Shown: positions 1-8,026 of the stretch, piece by piece | Numbering within the stretch: the stretch's first letter is position 1 | Layout: the number at the start of each line of letters is the position of its first letter | The notes under the pieces: model-generated | Seen by the model: only the letters and a program-made list of their open reading frames with translations | Told to the model about the DNA's origin: nothing | Database searches by the model: none | Source of the DNA: Hydrogenophaga palleronii NBRC 102513 | GTDB taxonomy: Bacteria > Pseudomonadota > Gammaproteobacteria > Burkholderiales > Burkholderiaceae_C | Length of the DNA: 64,000 nt | Direction: 5' to 3' | NCBI RefSeq assembly: GCF_001571225.1 | Contig: NZ_BCTJ01000014.1 | Span: forward strand, 51,670-115,669 | Made by a program: the position numbers and the translations under genes

Positions 1-835
1 ACTCGGCCAGCGCCGTGCCCAGCAGGCGGCCACACGCGCTGTCCACCGGGTAGTGCACACCCGCCACCACGCGGTTGGTGGCGATGCGCGCGGCCAGGCG
101 CTGCAACTGCTCGCGGCTCTCGCTGCCGTTGTGCGTGGTGCCGGTGGAGGCCGCGTTGAGCAGGGCTTCGAGCAGCTCCGCGACCGCAAACGCCTCGGTG
201 GCGTGGCCGCTGGGCCAGCTGCCATGGCCGGGCGTGGGGATCACGGGCTGGATCTGCGGCGAGAACACCATCGGCCGGATGGACGCGAAAATCTGCTTGA
301 AGCGCATCTCCACGTGCACGCAGAGCTGGAACACCAGGTCCATCAGCTCCAGCGTCTTCTTGTGGCGGTGCGGCTGCAGGCCGACCACGGACGACCAGAA
401 CTCCACCGGCGGCTTCATCTGCGCCAGGATTTCCGCCGAGCGGTCCATGCGCAGGTCGGCATACGCGGCCACCAGCTCGAGTTGTTTCTTGAACTGCGCC
501 TTGCTCGGCGCGCGCAAACGCACCAGCGCTTTGCGCTGGATGTTGCTGGCCTGCAGGTTGGCAAACTCCAGCGTGGCCTGCTTGCTGCCGTTGTTGGTCT
601 TGAACAGCAGGCCTTCCAGCAGTTCGGTGAAACAGGCCTGCACACGCGGGCCCTCGCCCCAGAGCGCGAGGTTGGCCGGTTTGTCGAAGCCGGGTTCCGT
701 GGCGTGCAGCACGGGGCCGTTGTAGGGGCCGACGATGGCTGCACGGCTGAGGATGAGGGCTTCGGCGTTGCCGATTGCGTTGATTGCCACCTGACTGACA
801 CCACCGCTCACGCCGCCGCTGACTCCACCGCTCAT
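1..835 (-). CDS. PAP2 / vanadium-haloperoxidase-like phosphatase (3' end outside window)
   Basis: The minus-strand frame opens at an ATG preceded by GAGGAG and runs off the left edge, so only about 278 residues are visible. The order of the PAP2/vanadium haloperoxidase superfamily motifs is present: FKQIFASIRP (K-x6-RP type), then GHGSWPSGHAT, then NRVVAGVHYPVDS, which supply the phosphate- or vanadate-binding Lys, Arg and His residues. The protein begins with three SGGV units and I see no signal peptide. Known members are acid phosphatases or haloperoxidases; the substrate here cannot be told. It lies 18 bases after the cyclase gene in the same direction, so the two are probably co-transcribed. 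Confidence 0.75.
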   Translation of the reverse strand, partial: MSGGVSGGVSGGVSQVAINAIGNAEALILSRAAIVGPYNGPVLHATEPGFDKPANLALWGEGPRVQACFTELLEGLLFKTNNGSKQATLEFANLQASNIQRKALVRLRAPSKAQFKKQLELVAAYADLRMDRSAEILAQMKPPVEFWSSVVGLQPHRHKKTLELMDLVFQLCVHVEMRFKQIFASIRPMVFSPQIQPVIPTPGHGSWPSGHATEAFAVAELLEALLNAASTGTTHNGSESREQLQRLAARIATNRVVAGVHYPVDSACGRLLGTALAE

Positions 836-853
836 GTTGTTCTCCTCGTTGAG

Positions 854-2674
854 TTAATCGTGTGGAAGGCCCAAGTTTGCTAGGGCTCGTGCGCCACGCT
901 GCCGCATGGGACTCTGGCTTCCGGAGGCCAAATACTTGGCGACAGTCAAGTCTGGTTGAAGCGAACGCACCAATTCGAACGTCTTGCGTGCTTCTTCCAT
1001 TTCACCAATCTCATACTGGGAGATGAGCAGCGCGCGGATCGTGGGCAAGTGATAGCGGTTCTTCTTCAGTGACGAAAGACACAGGTCGATCGCTTGTTGC
1101 AACCGACCAAGTCCCAAATAGCTATTCGCCAGCATCATCTCGAAATAGTACTTCTGCGGATCGAGCGGCGACAAGTGCAGCGCGTTCTCTGCTTCCGTCA
1201 TCGAGTCTTCCGGCGTGCCCCACATGGTCGACCACACGCTGTTGTACAGCCAGGCCATGGGGTCGTTCGGGTTGCTCTGCGTGGCTTCCTGCAGCAAACG
1301 GTGCGAGGCGTCCACGTCTTCGCCCAGGTGGCACAGGGCATGGCCCTTGATGGCCATGGCGAGCGAGCTGCTGGGTTCGAGGTCGAGCGCGCGGTCGGCG
1401 GTGTCGATGGCGCGTTTGAAGTCCCGCGCGGGTTCGCCCGACAGGCCTTGCACCACCTGCATGATGTGCCACTTGGCCAGCCAGGCCCAGGGTGTGGCCA
1501 CGCGCTTGTGGCGTTCGGCCACGGCTTCGAGCAACTGGTGGCTGCGCTGCAGGTCGCGCGGCGTCGAGCGGTGCATGAGCGTGATGCCGCCCAGCATCAG
1601 GGCGTTGCTGTCGAGCTGCGGCACCGGCAGCACCAGGGTGCGTTGCACCACGTTGTTGAGCAAGGCCCTGGCACAGGCCGAGCAGAGGGTATCAAGCAGG
1701 CTGCTTTGTGCTTCCAGCAAGTCACGCGTGTCGCCAGTGAGGCGTTCGGCCCAGATCACTTCGCCACGGCGGCGGTCGGCCAGCTCGGCCATGATGACCA
1801 CCTTGTCGCCATAGGTGACGTAGCTGCCGCCGAGCACGAAGCTGGCGTCCAGGTGCTGGCCGATCTGTTCGGTGCTGCTGTGGCGGCCGCGGAAAGCGGT
1901 GGTGGACATGCGCGAGATCACGCGCAGGTCCTGGCTGCGCGAGAGCTGGGCGATCACGCCGTCGGCGATGAGTTCGCCGATGACGAACTGTTCGGCTGCG
2001 TGGCTGCGTGTCTCGAACGGCACCACGGCGAGCGAGGGCCGGAAATCGGTGCTGGCGCTCTCGGGCACCTGGGCCCGCACCGCCGTCGAATGGCTGGACA
2101 CCGGGTACAGCGCCCAGGCCCGCACCGGCTCGGGCCAGTGCTTGAGGTAGTTCTCGCCGCGGTCTTCGACTTCGGCGTCCACACCGATCACGATGCCGTC
2201 GAACACGCTGGTGGTGATCACGGTCTCGCCCGGCGCTGCGAGGTCGGCCACGCGCGCCGCCAGGTTCACGCCATGGCCGTAGACGTCGTTCTCGTCCGCG
2301 TACAGGTGGGTGGCGTTGAGCCCAGCGCGCAGGTGCAGTTGTTGTGCGGAGGGCAGCGTCTGGTTCAGCGGCACGAAGTACTGGTGCAGCGTGAACGCGG
2401 CGCGCACCGCTTCGGTGGGTTGGTCGAACTCGATCAGCATGCCGTCGCCCAGGCTCTTGACCATGCGGCCATGGCAGGCTGGCAGCACTTTGGACGTGGC
2501 GTGGTGCACGAAGCCGCGCCAGTGGTTGACCACCGCCGCCTCGTTGGCGGCCATCAGCCGCACCGACTCCACCAGGTCGATGACCAGCACGACCTTGTGC
2601 CGCTGCTGCGGCAGGGGTGGCAGGTCTCCCATGCCAGTGGAGGAGGGTGTTGCGGTCACGGGAGTAGGGGCCAT
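854..2674 (-). CDS. Class III adenylate/guanylate cyclase with TolB-like region and TPR tail
   Basis: A 606-residue protein. Residues about 27-190 form a class III cyclase homology domain; the two metal-binding aspartates are visible at D33 (VIDLVESVRL) and D77 (SLGDGMLIEF), so catalysis is plausible. Residues about 213-330 resemble the TolB-like amino-terminal fold found after many such cyclases (SLAVVPFETRS start). The rest is helical and TPR-like. No signal peptide or membrane segment is evident, so it is probably cytoplasmic and makes cAMP or cGMP; the substrate-determining residues were not assigned. The downstream PAP2-like gene follows after 18 bases. No strong ribosome-binding site precedes this ATG, so an internal start at codon 15 is possible. 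Confidence 0.8.
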   Translation of the reverse strand: MAPTPVTATPSSTGMGDLPPLPQQRHKVVLVIDLVESVRLMAANEAAVVNHWRGFVHHATSKVLPACHGRMVKSLGDGMLIEFDQPTEAVRAAFTLHQYFVPLNQTLPSAQQLHLRAGLNATHLYADENDVYGHGVNLAARVADLAAPGETVITTSVFDGIVIGVDAEVEDRGENYLKHWPEPVRAWALYPVSSHSTAVRAQVPESASTDFRPSLAVVPFETRSHAAEQFVIGELIADGVIAQLSRSQDLRVISRMSTTAFRGRHSSTEQIGQHLDASFVLGGSYVTYGDKVVIMAELADRRRGEVIWAERLTGDTRDLLEAQSSLLDTLCSACARALLNNVVQRTLVLPVPQLDSNALMLGGITLMHRSTPRDLQRSHQLLEAVAERHKRVATPWAWLAKWHIMQVVQGLSGEPARDFKRAIDTADRALDLEPSSSLAMAIKGHALCHLGEDVDASHRLLQEATQSNPNDPMAWLYNSVWSTMWGTPEDSMTEAENALHLSPLDPQKYYFEMMLANSYLGLGRLQQAIDLCLSSLKKNRYHLPTIRALLISQYEIGEMEEARKTFELVRSLQPDLTVAKYLASGSQSPMRQRGARALANLGLPHD

Positions 2675-2755
2675 TGGCCGGAAAAACAGCTACAGGACAG
2701 GCGGCTGCAGTGTCTCACAAGTCCCTGGCAGCGCGCTGACGGGCGCGCAGGGGCG

Positions 2756-2782
2756 AAAAAAAGCCGGCTTGCGCCGGCTTTT
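2756..2782 (-). terminator. Rho-independent terminator of the SWIB gene
   Basis: A perfect 10-bp stem, AAAAGCCGGC and GCCGGCTTTT, with a TTGC loop. A run of seven A on the plus strand gives a U tract for transcripts reading leftward from the SWIB gene that ends at 2825. T residues on the other side could also serve rightward transcription. Confidence 0.85.
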
Positions 2783-2824
2783 GGGATCGGTTTTCCGCAC
2801 CCCGGGGGTGCGTGGACACGCAGA

Positions 2825-3301
2825 TCACTTGAGGTGTTCGTTGACCAGCTTGGTCATTTCGAACATGGAAGCCTGGGCCTTCTTGAAGATTTCCTTCAGC
2901 TTGGCGTCGGCGTTGATCATGCGGCGGTTGACCGAGTCTTGCAGCTTGTTCTTCTTGATGTAGTCCCAGATCTTCTTGGTGACTTCGGTGCGTGGCAGCG
3001 GAGAGTTGCCCACGATGGCGGCCAGAGCGGCGCTGGGGGTCAGCGCTTTCATGAACGCAGCGTTGGGGGTGCGCTTCTTGGCGGGAGCGGCTTTTTTCGC
3101 AGCGACCTTCTTCGCAGGTGCAGCGGCCTTCTTCGCAGGAGCGGCTGCCTTCTTGGCCGGAGCGGCTGCCTTCTTCGCAGGTGCAGCGGCTTTCTTTGCC
3201 GGAGCGGCTGCCTTCTTGGCCGGAGCGGCCTTCTTCGCAGGAGCGGCGGCTTTCTTGGCCGGAGCCGCTTTTTTAGCGGGTGCTTTTTTCGCAGTTGCCA
3301 T
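2825..3301 (-). CDS. Histone-H1-like tail plus SWIB/MDM2 domain protein
   Basis: A 158-residue protein starting MATAKKAPAKK, chosen because AGAAGGA lies just upstream; the frame stays open further upstream but without support. Residues 1 to about 75 are almost only Lys, Ala and Pro in PAKKAAA-type repeats, like the carboxy tail of histone H1 and the bacterial H1-like proteins. Residues about 80-158 form a SWIB/MDM2 domain (ALAAIVG, TEVTKKIWDYIKKNKLQD, DAKLKEIF). It is probably a nucleoid-associated, DNA-binding protein; the DNA-binding role of the basic tail is inferred from charge. It is followed by a clear terminator and read from its own promoter. Confidence 0.85.
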   Translation of the reverse strand: MATAKKAPAKKAAPAKKAAAPAKKAAPAKKAAAPAKKAAAPAKKAAAPAKKAAAPAKKAAAPAKKVAAKKAAPAKKRTPNAAFMKALTPSAALAAIVGNSPLPRTEVTKKIWDYIKKNKLQDSVNRRMINADAKLKEIFKKAQASMFEMTKLVNEHLK

Positions 3302-3368
3302 GATTGAATTTCCTTCTAGAAGTTGACGATTCCCCAGCGGAAAACGCGCTTTCTCACTGGTGTCTCGG

Positions 3369-3397
3369 ATGCTAATGGAGTTGCTGCAGCAATCCAA
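3369..3397 (-). promoter_or_regulatory. Candidate sigma-70 promoter for the SWIB gene
   Basis: On the minus strand, TTGGAT (-35) is followed after 17 bp by TAGCAT (-10), about 70 bases before the ATG at 3301. Spacing is ideal and the hexamers are moderate matches. The rest of the 3302-3558 gap holds no gene I can support. Confidence 0.4.
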
Positions 3398-3558
3398 GGT
3401 GGCGAGCGCGTTTTTTTCTGGCTTTGCGCGCGCCAGAAGTGGTTTTTTGGCTGGGAAAACAACACTTGCTGTCGGGCGAGCCGCAGCCCGTCTGCCTCTG
3501 GGAGCGTTTCTGCTCCAATCGCCAGCAATTGCCGGACGTTTTTTTTGCGAGTTCCATC

Positions 3559-4059
3559 ATGACCACGCCCACCGCTTTTGCCACCTGCGACCTCTGCGAT
3601 CTGCACAAGAACGATGGCTCCGGCGCGTTCCGCGTGCTGCCTCCCGTGTTCCGCGATTTCGGCGCGCACCGCCGCTTTGCCGGGCCGGTGGTGACCGTCA
3701 AATGTTTTGAGGACAACACGCTGGTGGAGGCTGCGGTGGACAGTGCGGGCGACGGCCGGGTGCTGGTGGTGGACGGTGGCGGTTCGCTGCGCCGCGCCTT
3801 GCTCGGCGGCAACCTGGGCGCGGCGGCCGCACGCAATGGTTGGGCCGGGGTGGTGATCGACGGCTGCGTACGCGACGTCGCCGAGCTGGCGCTGAGCCCG
3901 GTGGGCGTTCGTGCACTGGCCTCGATGCCGCTGCCGACCGAAAAACGCAACGAAGGCCAGCGCGATGTGGCCGTGCAGATCCAGGGTGTGTGGGTACGGC
4001 CGGGCGACTGGCTCTACGCCGACGAAGACGGCATCGTGATCGCCGACCGCGCGCTGTGA
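3559..4059 (+). CDS. rraA: RraA-family protein (HMG/CHA aldolase or RNase E regulator)
   Basis: A 166-residue protein of the usual RraA length. The family core is clear: VDGGGSLRRALLGGNLGAAA followed by GWAGVVIDGCVRD, which carries the glycine-rich loop and the Arg-Asp pair that bind oxo-acid and divalent metal in the class II 4-hydroxy-4-methyl-2-oxoglutarate/4-carboxy-4-hydroxy-2-oxoadipate aldolases. In Escherichia coli RraA inhibits RNase E. Many betaproteobacterial members are annotated as aldolases, and sequence alone does not decide here. The start is the ATG before TTPTAF; the frame is open for 45 codons further upstream, but that portion lacks family similarity. It is convergent with tauE. 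Confidence 0.85.
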   Translation: MTTPTAFATCDLCDLHKNDGSGAFRVLPPVFRDFGAHRRFAGPVVTVKCFEDNTLVEAAVDSAGDGRVLVVDGGGSLRRALLGGNLGAAAARNGWAGVVIDGCVRDVAELALSPVGVRALASMPLPTEKRNEGQRDVAVQIQGVWVRPGDWLYADEDGIVIADRAL

Positions 4060-4084
4060 ACCACCGCCACGAACAGGCTCAGGC

Positions 4085-4900
4085 TCAGGCGGTCACGCCC
4101 TTGTAGAGCATGTAGGTGGCCAGCATGTACAGCAGGCAGGCGAACACGCGCTTGAGCGACTTCACGGGCAAGGCGTGTGCGGCCTTCACGCCCACCGGCG
4201 CCATCAGCACGCTGAAGACGGCGATCACCGCCAGCGCGGGCAGGTAGATGTAGCCGATGGAGCCGGCCGGCAGGTCGGTCAAACCCTGGCCTGCGATCAC
4301 ATAACCCACCGCGTTGGCCAGTGCAATCGGAAAGCCCAACGCCGCGCTGGTGGCCACCGCGTTGTGGATGGTCACGTTGCACCAGGTCATGAAGGGCACG
4401 CTGACAAAACCACCACCCGCTCCGACCAGGCCGGAGAGCATGCCGATAACGCTGCCGGCACCGACCAGGCCGGGTGTGCCGGGTAGGGTGCGTGTGGGTT
4501 TGGGTTTCTTGTCGATCAGCATCTGCGTGGCCGAGAAGCTGACGAAGGCGGCGAAGAACAGGGCCAGCCAGGCGCCCTTGAGCAGGGAGAAGATGCCCAG
4601 GCTGGCGATGGCCGAGCCGAGCACGATGCCGGGCGCCAGACCCTTCACGATGTCCCAGCGCACCGCGCCGCGCTTGTGGTGCGCGCGCACACTGGAGATG
4701 GACGTGAAGATGATGGTGGCCATGGAGGTGGCGATGGCCATCTTGACCGCGAGGTCTGCTTCGATCCCGCGGTCGGCAAGGATGAAGGTGATGAAGGGCA
4801 CCATCAGCATGCCGCCACCAATGCCCAACAGGCCAGCGAGAAAACCGGTGCCGAGGCCGAGTGCGGCCAGCTCGATGATGAGAACGGGATCCAGGGGCAT
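4085..4900 (-). CDS. TauE/SafE-family sulfite/organosulfonate exporter permease
   Basis: A 271-residue integral membrane protein with about eight hydrophobic segments and the duplicated family signature (GLLGIGGGMLMVPF near the amino end; GLVGAGGGFVSVPF in the second half). Family members export sulfite, sulfoacetate or related anions across the inner membrane; the substrate is not evident here. I place the start at MPLDPVLI. The longer frame would begin inside the 6S RNA gene, whose 3' end lies only a few bases upstream of this ATG, so the upstream ATG at 4933 is unlikely. It may be transcribed from the 6S promoter by readthrough. Confidence 0.85.
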   Translation of the reverse strand: MPLDPVLIIELAALGLGTGFLAGLLGIGGGMLMVPFITFILADRGIEADLAVKMAIATSMATIIFTSISSVRAHHKRGAVRWDIVKGLAPGIVLGSAIASLGIFSLLKGAWLALFFAAFVSFSATQMLIDKKPKPTRTLPGTPGLVGAGSVIGMLSGLVGAGGGFVSVPFMTWCNVTIHNAVATSAALGFPIALANAVGYVIAGQGLTDLPAGSIGYIYLPALAVIAVFSVLMAPVGVKAAHALPVKSLKRVFACLLYMLATYMLYKGVTA

Positions 4901-4904
4901 GAAA

Positions 4905-5080
4905 GGTGTCTGCAAGTGCCGCCGGACCGGCATCCTGAACCGGGGTTCAGGTGGGCAAGGGCAGCGTGGCTTCGGGTTCGTCTGACGCGAGACGCTCGCA
5001 CCAGCCACGCAATGTACCAAGCCCGGGCTCTATGAGCATTGGTTCAAGGAAATATAAAGCCCGGCGCGCACTGCAGACGG
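4905..5080 (-). ncRNA. ssrS: 6S RNA
   Basis: About 176 nt directly downstream of zapA, the conserved location of 6S RNA. The ends pair in a long closing stem: GTCTGCAGTGC then CGCCGG at the 5' side with CCGGCG then GCACTTGCAGAC at the 3' side, with one bulge. Near the 3' side is the 18-nt inverted repeat CCTGAACC-CC-GGTTCAGG (4934-4951), the counterpart of the hairpin in E. coli 6S, and the 5' side of the central bubble carries CCTTGAACC. A -10-like TACAAT lies at 5086-5091, placing the start near 5079. 6S RNA mimics an open promoter and sequesters sigma-70 RNA polymerase. Ends are estimates. Confidence 0.85.
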
Positions 5081-5155
5081 TTCAAATTGTAGGCGCTGCA
5101 CGCGGGCTCGGCGGCCCATGGGGCCATCTATTTTTTTGCGCTGACCGACGGTGCC

Positions 5156-5539
5156 TCAGAGCAGGCGTCCGTCCTTGTCCAGCGTCTGGTCGAGGCGGCG
5201 CATCAGGTCTTCCACGCGCGCCTGTGTCTGCGGGTCGAGGGGCTCGCTGTCGAAGCCTCCACCGGCCTCGGCGAAGCCGCCACCCTCGGCCTGGCCGAAC
5301 GACGAAGCCTGGAAACTCTCGGCTTCTTTCTGCGACAGCTCGAACGCCAGGTTGAGCGAGGCCAGTACCGCGATACGGTCACGCGCCTTCACCTTGCCGG
5401 CGTCGCGGATGCGGCACATGGCGGTGTCCACGCGCTCCACCGCGTCGAGCAGCGAGGCTTCGCCGCCCGGCGGGCACGAGAGCAGGTAGCTCTGGCCCAT
5501 GATCTGCACTTCGAGCTGCTTGCTGCCGGGCTTGTTCAC
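5156..5539 (-). CDS. zapA: Cell division protein ZapA
   Basis: A 127-residue protein with the ZapA core: QLEVQIMGQSYLLSCPPGGEASLLDAVERVD, then a long helix (RIAVLASLNLAFEL) that forms the coiled-coil dimer. ZapA crosslinks FtsZ protofilaments at the Z ring. A Gly/Phe-rich linker (FGQAEGGGFAEAGGGFD) separates the core from a carboxy helix, somewhat longer than the E. coli protein. It overlaps the upstream ZapB-like gene by 4 bases, so they are translationally coupled, and 6S RNA follows. Confidence 0.92.
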   Translation of the reverse strand: MNKPGSKQLEVQIMGQSYLLSCPPGGEASLLDAVERVDTAMCRIRDAGKVKARDRIAVLASLNLAFELSQKEAESFQASSFGQAEGGGFAEAGGGFDSEPLDPQTQARVEDLMRRLDQTLDKDGRLL

Positions 5540-5775
5540 GAACGCTCCTTGCTGGAATCTTGGGGGGTGTCGCCCAGGCCGGGTGGCAGGCGGTCGAGCA
5601 GGGCGTCGATGCGCGCACGTGCCGCCATCAGCCGGGACTTGAGCGAGTCGCGCTCGGCCTGCAACGCGTGCACCTGTTCCACCAGCAATGCATTGGTGCG
5701 TTGCAGTTCCTCGTGGCGCAGCAGCAGGCGCTCTACGCGTTCGGTGATCTGGTCAATGTGCTTGGGGTCGGCCAT
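5536..5775 (-). CDS. ZapB-like coiled-coil protein (TIGR02449 type)
   Basis: About 79 residues, almost entirely a heptad-rich coiled coil (ITERVERLLLRHEELQRTN and onward) ending in a short Pro/Gly tail. This small protein is regularly found just upstream of zapA in betaproteobacteria and is thought to act with it at the division septum, as ZapB does. I chose the ATG before ADPKHID; an ATG eight codons upstream (5799) is also possible. The stop overlaps the zapA start. Confidence 0.8.
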   Translation of the reverse strand: MADPKHIDQITERVERLLLRHEELQRTNALLVEQVHALQAERDSLKSRLMAARARIDALLDRLPPGLGDTPQDSSKERS

Positions 5776-5806
5776 GGTCGTGACTCGAAGTTTTCGCATT
5801 GTAGGG

Positions 5807-5833
5807 TTGCCCCAGGTGGGCGCGACTTAGAAT
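5807..5833 (+). promoter_or_regulatory. Candidate promoter for the riboswitch-btuB transcript
   Basis: TTGCCC and TAGAAT separated by 15 bp, predicting a start near 5840, exactly where the cobalamin aptamer begins. The spacing is shorter than ideal. Confidence 0.4.
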
Positions 5834-5840
5834 GGCCCCT

Positions 5841-6070
5841 GTTGGTGCTCGCGGTGTGGTTCACATGCCGCAGTTCAACGGGAAGCAGGAGGGCCCATCC
5901 CCGGGATGAACCTAACCTGCGCTGCCCCCGCAACGGTAAGCAGGCGGGACACGGGCGGCGCCAGCAGGCGCGTACGGTGTCCCAGCTTTCATCACGCAGC
6001 CACTGGAAAACCGCCTTGTTTTCCGGGAAGGCGATGGAGGTCGTTCTGTCAGCCCGGATACCGGCCAACA
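5841..6070 (+). promoter_or_regulatory. Cobalamin (AdoCbl) riboswitch
   Basis: The leader carries the conserved blocks of the cobalamin aptamer in order: a 5' P1/P2 region, CCCGCAACGGTAA, GCCACTG (about 5998), a stem with GGGAAGGC (about 6025) and a B12-box-like AGCCCGGATACCGGCC (6051-6066). Adenosylcobalamin binding normally reduces expression by hiding the ribosome site or ending transcription. Here the aptamer ends about 90 bases before the btuB ATG. It is the only B12 riboswitch I see in the window and probably governs the long run of genes that follows. Confidence 0.93.
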
Positions 6071-6162
6071 AGGTGGTGGTACGTCCGGCAACGGCCGCGC
6101 CGCCGTGACGCCCATGCACTGTCGGGGACGATGGTGAAGGCTCTCTCGCTGCTCTCCTCAAA

Positions 6163-8013
6163 ATGAAAAACCGCACCCTGGCCGTGCTGCCGCTGGCACT
6201 GCTGGCCGGCTTCAGCGCGTCCGCTGCCCACGCCCAAACGTCCTCCGCTTCGCCTGCCGAGGCTTCTCTGAAAGAAACGGTGGTCACGGCCACGCGGGTT
6301 GAGCAAGCCCTGACGGACGTGGTCGCCGACATCACGATCGTCGACCGCGTGACCATCGACCGCAGTGGTGCCACCGGCATCGCCGACATGCTGGCTCGGG
6401 TGCCAGGTGTTTCGATCAGCCGCAACGGAGGACCAGGCGCCTCAACCAGCGTGTACCTGCGTGGTGGTGAGACTCGCTTCACGGCGGTGTACGTGGACGG
6501 TGTTCGCATCGAATCGCAAAGCACCAGCGGCGGTGCCAGCTGGAACGCCATTCCGCTGTCTCAGATCGATCGCATCGAGGTGCTGCGAGGCCCGGCCGCT
6601 GCGGTCTACGGCTCAGACGCGATCGCCGGCGTGATCCAGATTTTCACGAGGCAGGGCCAGGAGGGTTTCTTCCCCTGGGTTGAGGTGGGTGCTGGCACCT
6701 ATGGCACTCGAAAGCTGGATGCAGGTTTTGTCGGTGGGTCGGGCGTCTGGGACTACGCACTCGGCGTCACGCGCGAGACCAGCACCGGCTTCAATGCCCA
6801 ACCCGCTGGCAACCCCGACCGCGACGGTTATCGCAGCAAGGCTGTATCTGCGAAGCTGGGCTTGAAGCTGGTCCCAGGGCATAGGCTGGACATGACCTTG
6901 CTGTCCAGCAAGATGGATGCGCAGTACGACGCCTCCAATTCCCGCCGAGACGATCACGCGCTGTCCGAGTTGACCACGTCGAGTCTGAAGTGGTCTGCCA
7001 AATGGAGCGATGTCTACAGCACGCAGGTCAGTGTCAGTGAGGGCACGGACCGGTATGAAACCCGTCCGTCTCCTTACCTCACGAAAACCCGTCTGAGCAA
7101 TTACCTCTGGTTGAACCAGTGGCGCTTGGGCGAGCACAACGTGACGGCGTCGCTTGAGCGGCGTGAAGACAAGTTCGCCAACGTGGACACCACTCCGCCG
7201 ACGACCGACCGGTCACAGAATGCGGTGGCGCTGGGGTACGGCTGGCAGACCGGCAAGCACAGCGTGCAACTCAATGCGCGTCATGACCGCGACAGCGAGT
7301 TCGGAGCGAAGTCGACGGGCAGCGCGGCTTACGCCTACGCGTTCGTTCCAGGCTGGAGCCTCACAACCTCGGCCGGATCTGCGTTTCGTGTGCCGACTTT
7401 GTACCAACGGTTCAGCATTTACGGTGTCCCTTCGCTCAAACCCGAAACGGCCCGGAACGTCGAAGTGGGTGTGAAGCGTGACGTCGGTGGCAGCCACTTC
7501 AGCGTTGTCGCTTATCGCAACAAGGTGTCCGATCTCATCACCTACGTCGGTGGGCCAGGTTCGTGCATCAACGGTGTGGGTGCGCGAGCGGGCTGTTACG
7601 GCAACACGGCCCGAGCGGAGTACTCGGGAGTGACCGTCGCCGCCGATGGAAAGCTCGGCAAGTTCGCACTGCACGGCTCCATCGACTGGCAGCACCCCAA
7701 AGATCTCGACACAGGCCGGGAGCTGGCACGCCGACCCCGAGAAATGGCCAAGCTGGGTGTGGACACACAAGTAGCAGGCTGGACTGTGGGCACGGAGATG
7801 GAGTTGGTGGGCCGGCGTTTCAACGACGCGGCAAACCGCCAGCGTATGGCTGGTTACGGGCTGGTTAACGCTTACGCAAGCAAGCGCGTTGCCTCCGACT
7901 GGACCGTGCTCGGTCGCGTGGACAACCTCGGCGACAAGACCTACCAGACCGCCCGTGGTTACGCCACCGCGGGCCTCACGGTGTATGTGGGCCTGAAGTG
8001 GGCACCGCTCTGA
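6163..8013 (+). CDS. btuB: TonB-dependent vitamin B12 outer-membrane receptor BtuB
   Basis: A 616-residue protein, the normal BtuB length. A signal peptide (MKNRTLAVLPLALLAGFSASAAHA) is followed by a TonB box (ETVVTATR), a plug domain (DMLARVPGVSISRNGG, IDRIEVLRGPAAAVYGSDAIAGVI) and a 22-strand barrel region. It imports cobalamins and cobinamides across the outer membrane using TonB energy. Position directly after the cobalamin riboswitch and before cobalamin genes confirms the substrate. The terminal residues (YVGLKWAPL) fit a final beta strand. Confidence 0.95.
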   Translation: MKNRTLAVLPLALLAGFSASAAHAQTSSASPAEASLKETVVTATRVEQALTDVVADITIVDRVTIDRSGATGIADMLARVPGVSISRNGGPGASTSVYLRGGETRFTAVYVDGVRIESQSTSGGASWNAIPLSQIDRIEVLRGPAAAVYGSDAIAGVIQIFTRQGQEGFFPWVEVGAGTYGTRKLDAGFVGGSGVWDYALGVTRETSTGFNAQPAGNPDRDGYRSKAVSAKLGLKLVPGHRLDMTLLSSKMDAQYDASNSRRDDHALSELTTSSLKWSAKWSDVYSTQVSVSEGTDRYETRPSPYLTKTRLSNYLWLNQWRLGEHNVTASLERREDKFANVDTTPPTTDRSQNAVALGYGWQTGKHSVQLNARHDRDSEFGAKSTGSAAYAYAFVPGWSLTTSAGSAFRVPTLYQRFSIYGVPSLKPETARNVEVGVKRDVGGSHFSVVAYRNKVSDLITYVGGPGSCINGVGARAGCYGNTARAEYSGVTVAADGKLGKFALHGSIDWQHPKDLDTGRELARRPREMAKLGVDTQVAGWTVGTEMELVGRRFNDAANRQRMAGYGLVNAYASKRVASDWTVLGRVDNLGDKTYQTARGYATAGLTVYVGLKWAPL

Positions 8014-8026
8014 AGATTCACCGCGC

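Noticed and set aside
4934..4951. The CCTGAACC/GGTTCAGG dyad as an operator of tauE.
   Set aside because: It fits better as the 3' hairpin of 6S RNA, within a closing stem that brackets it.
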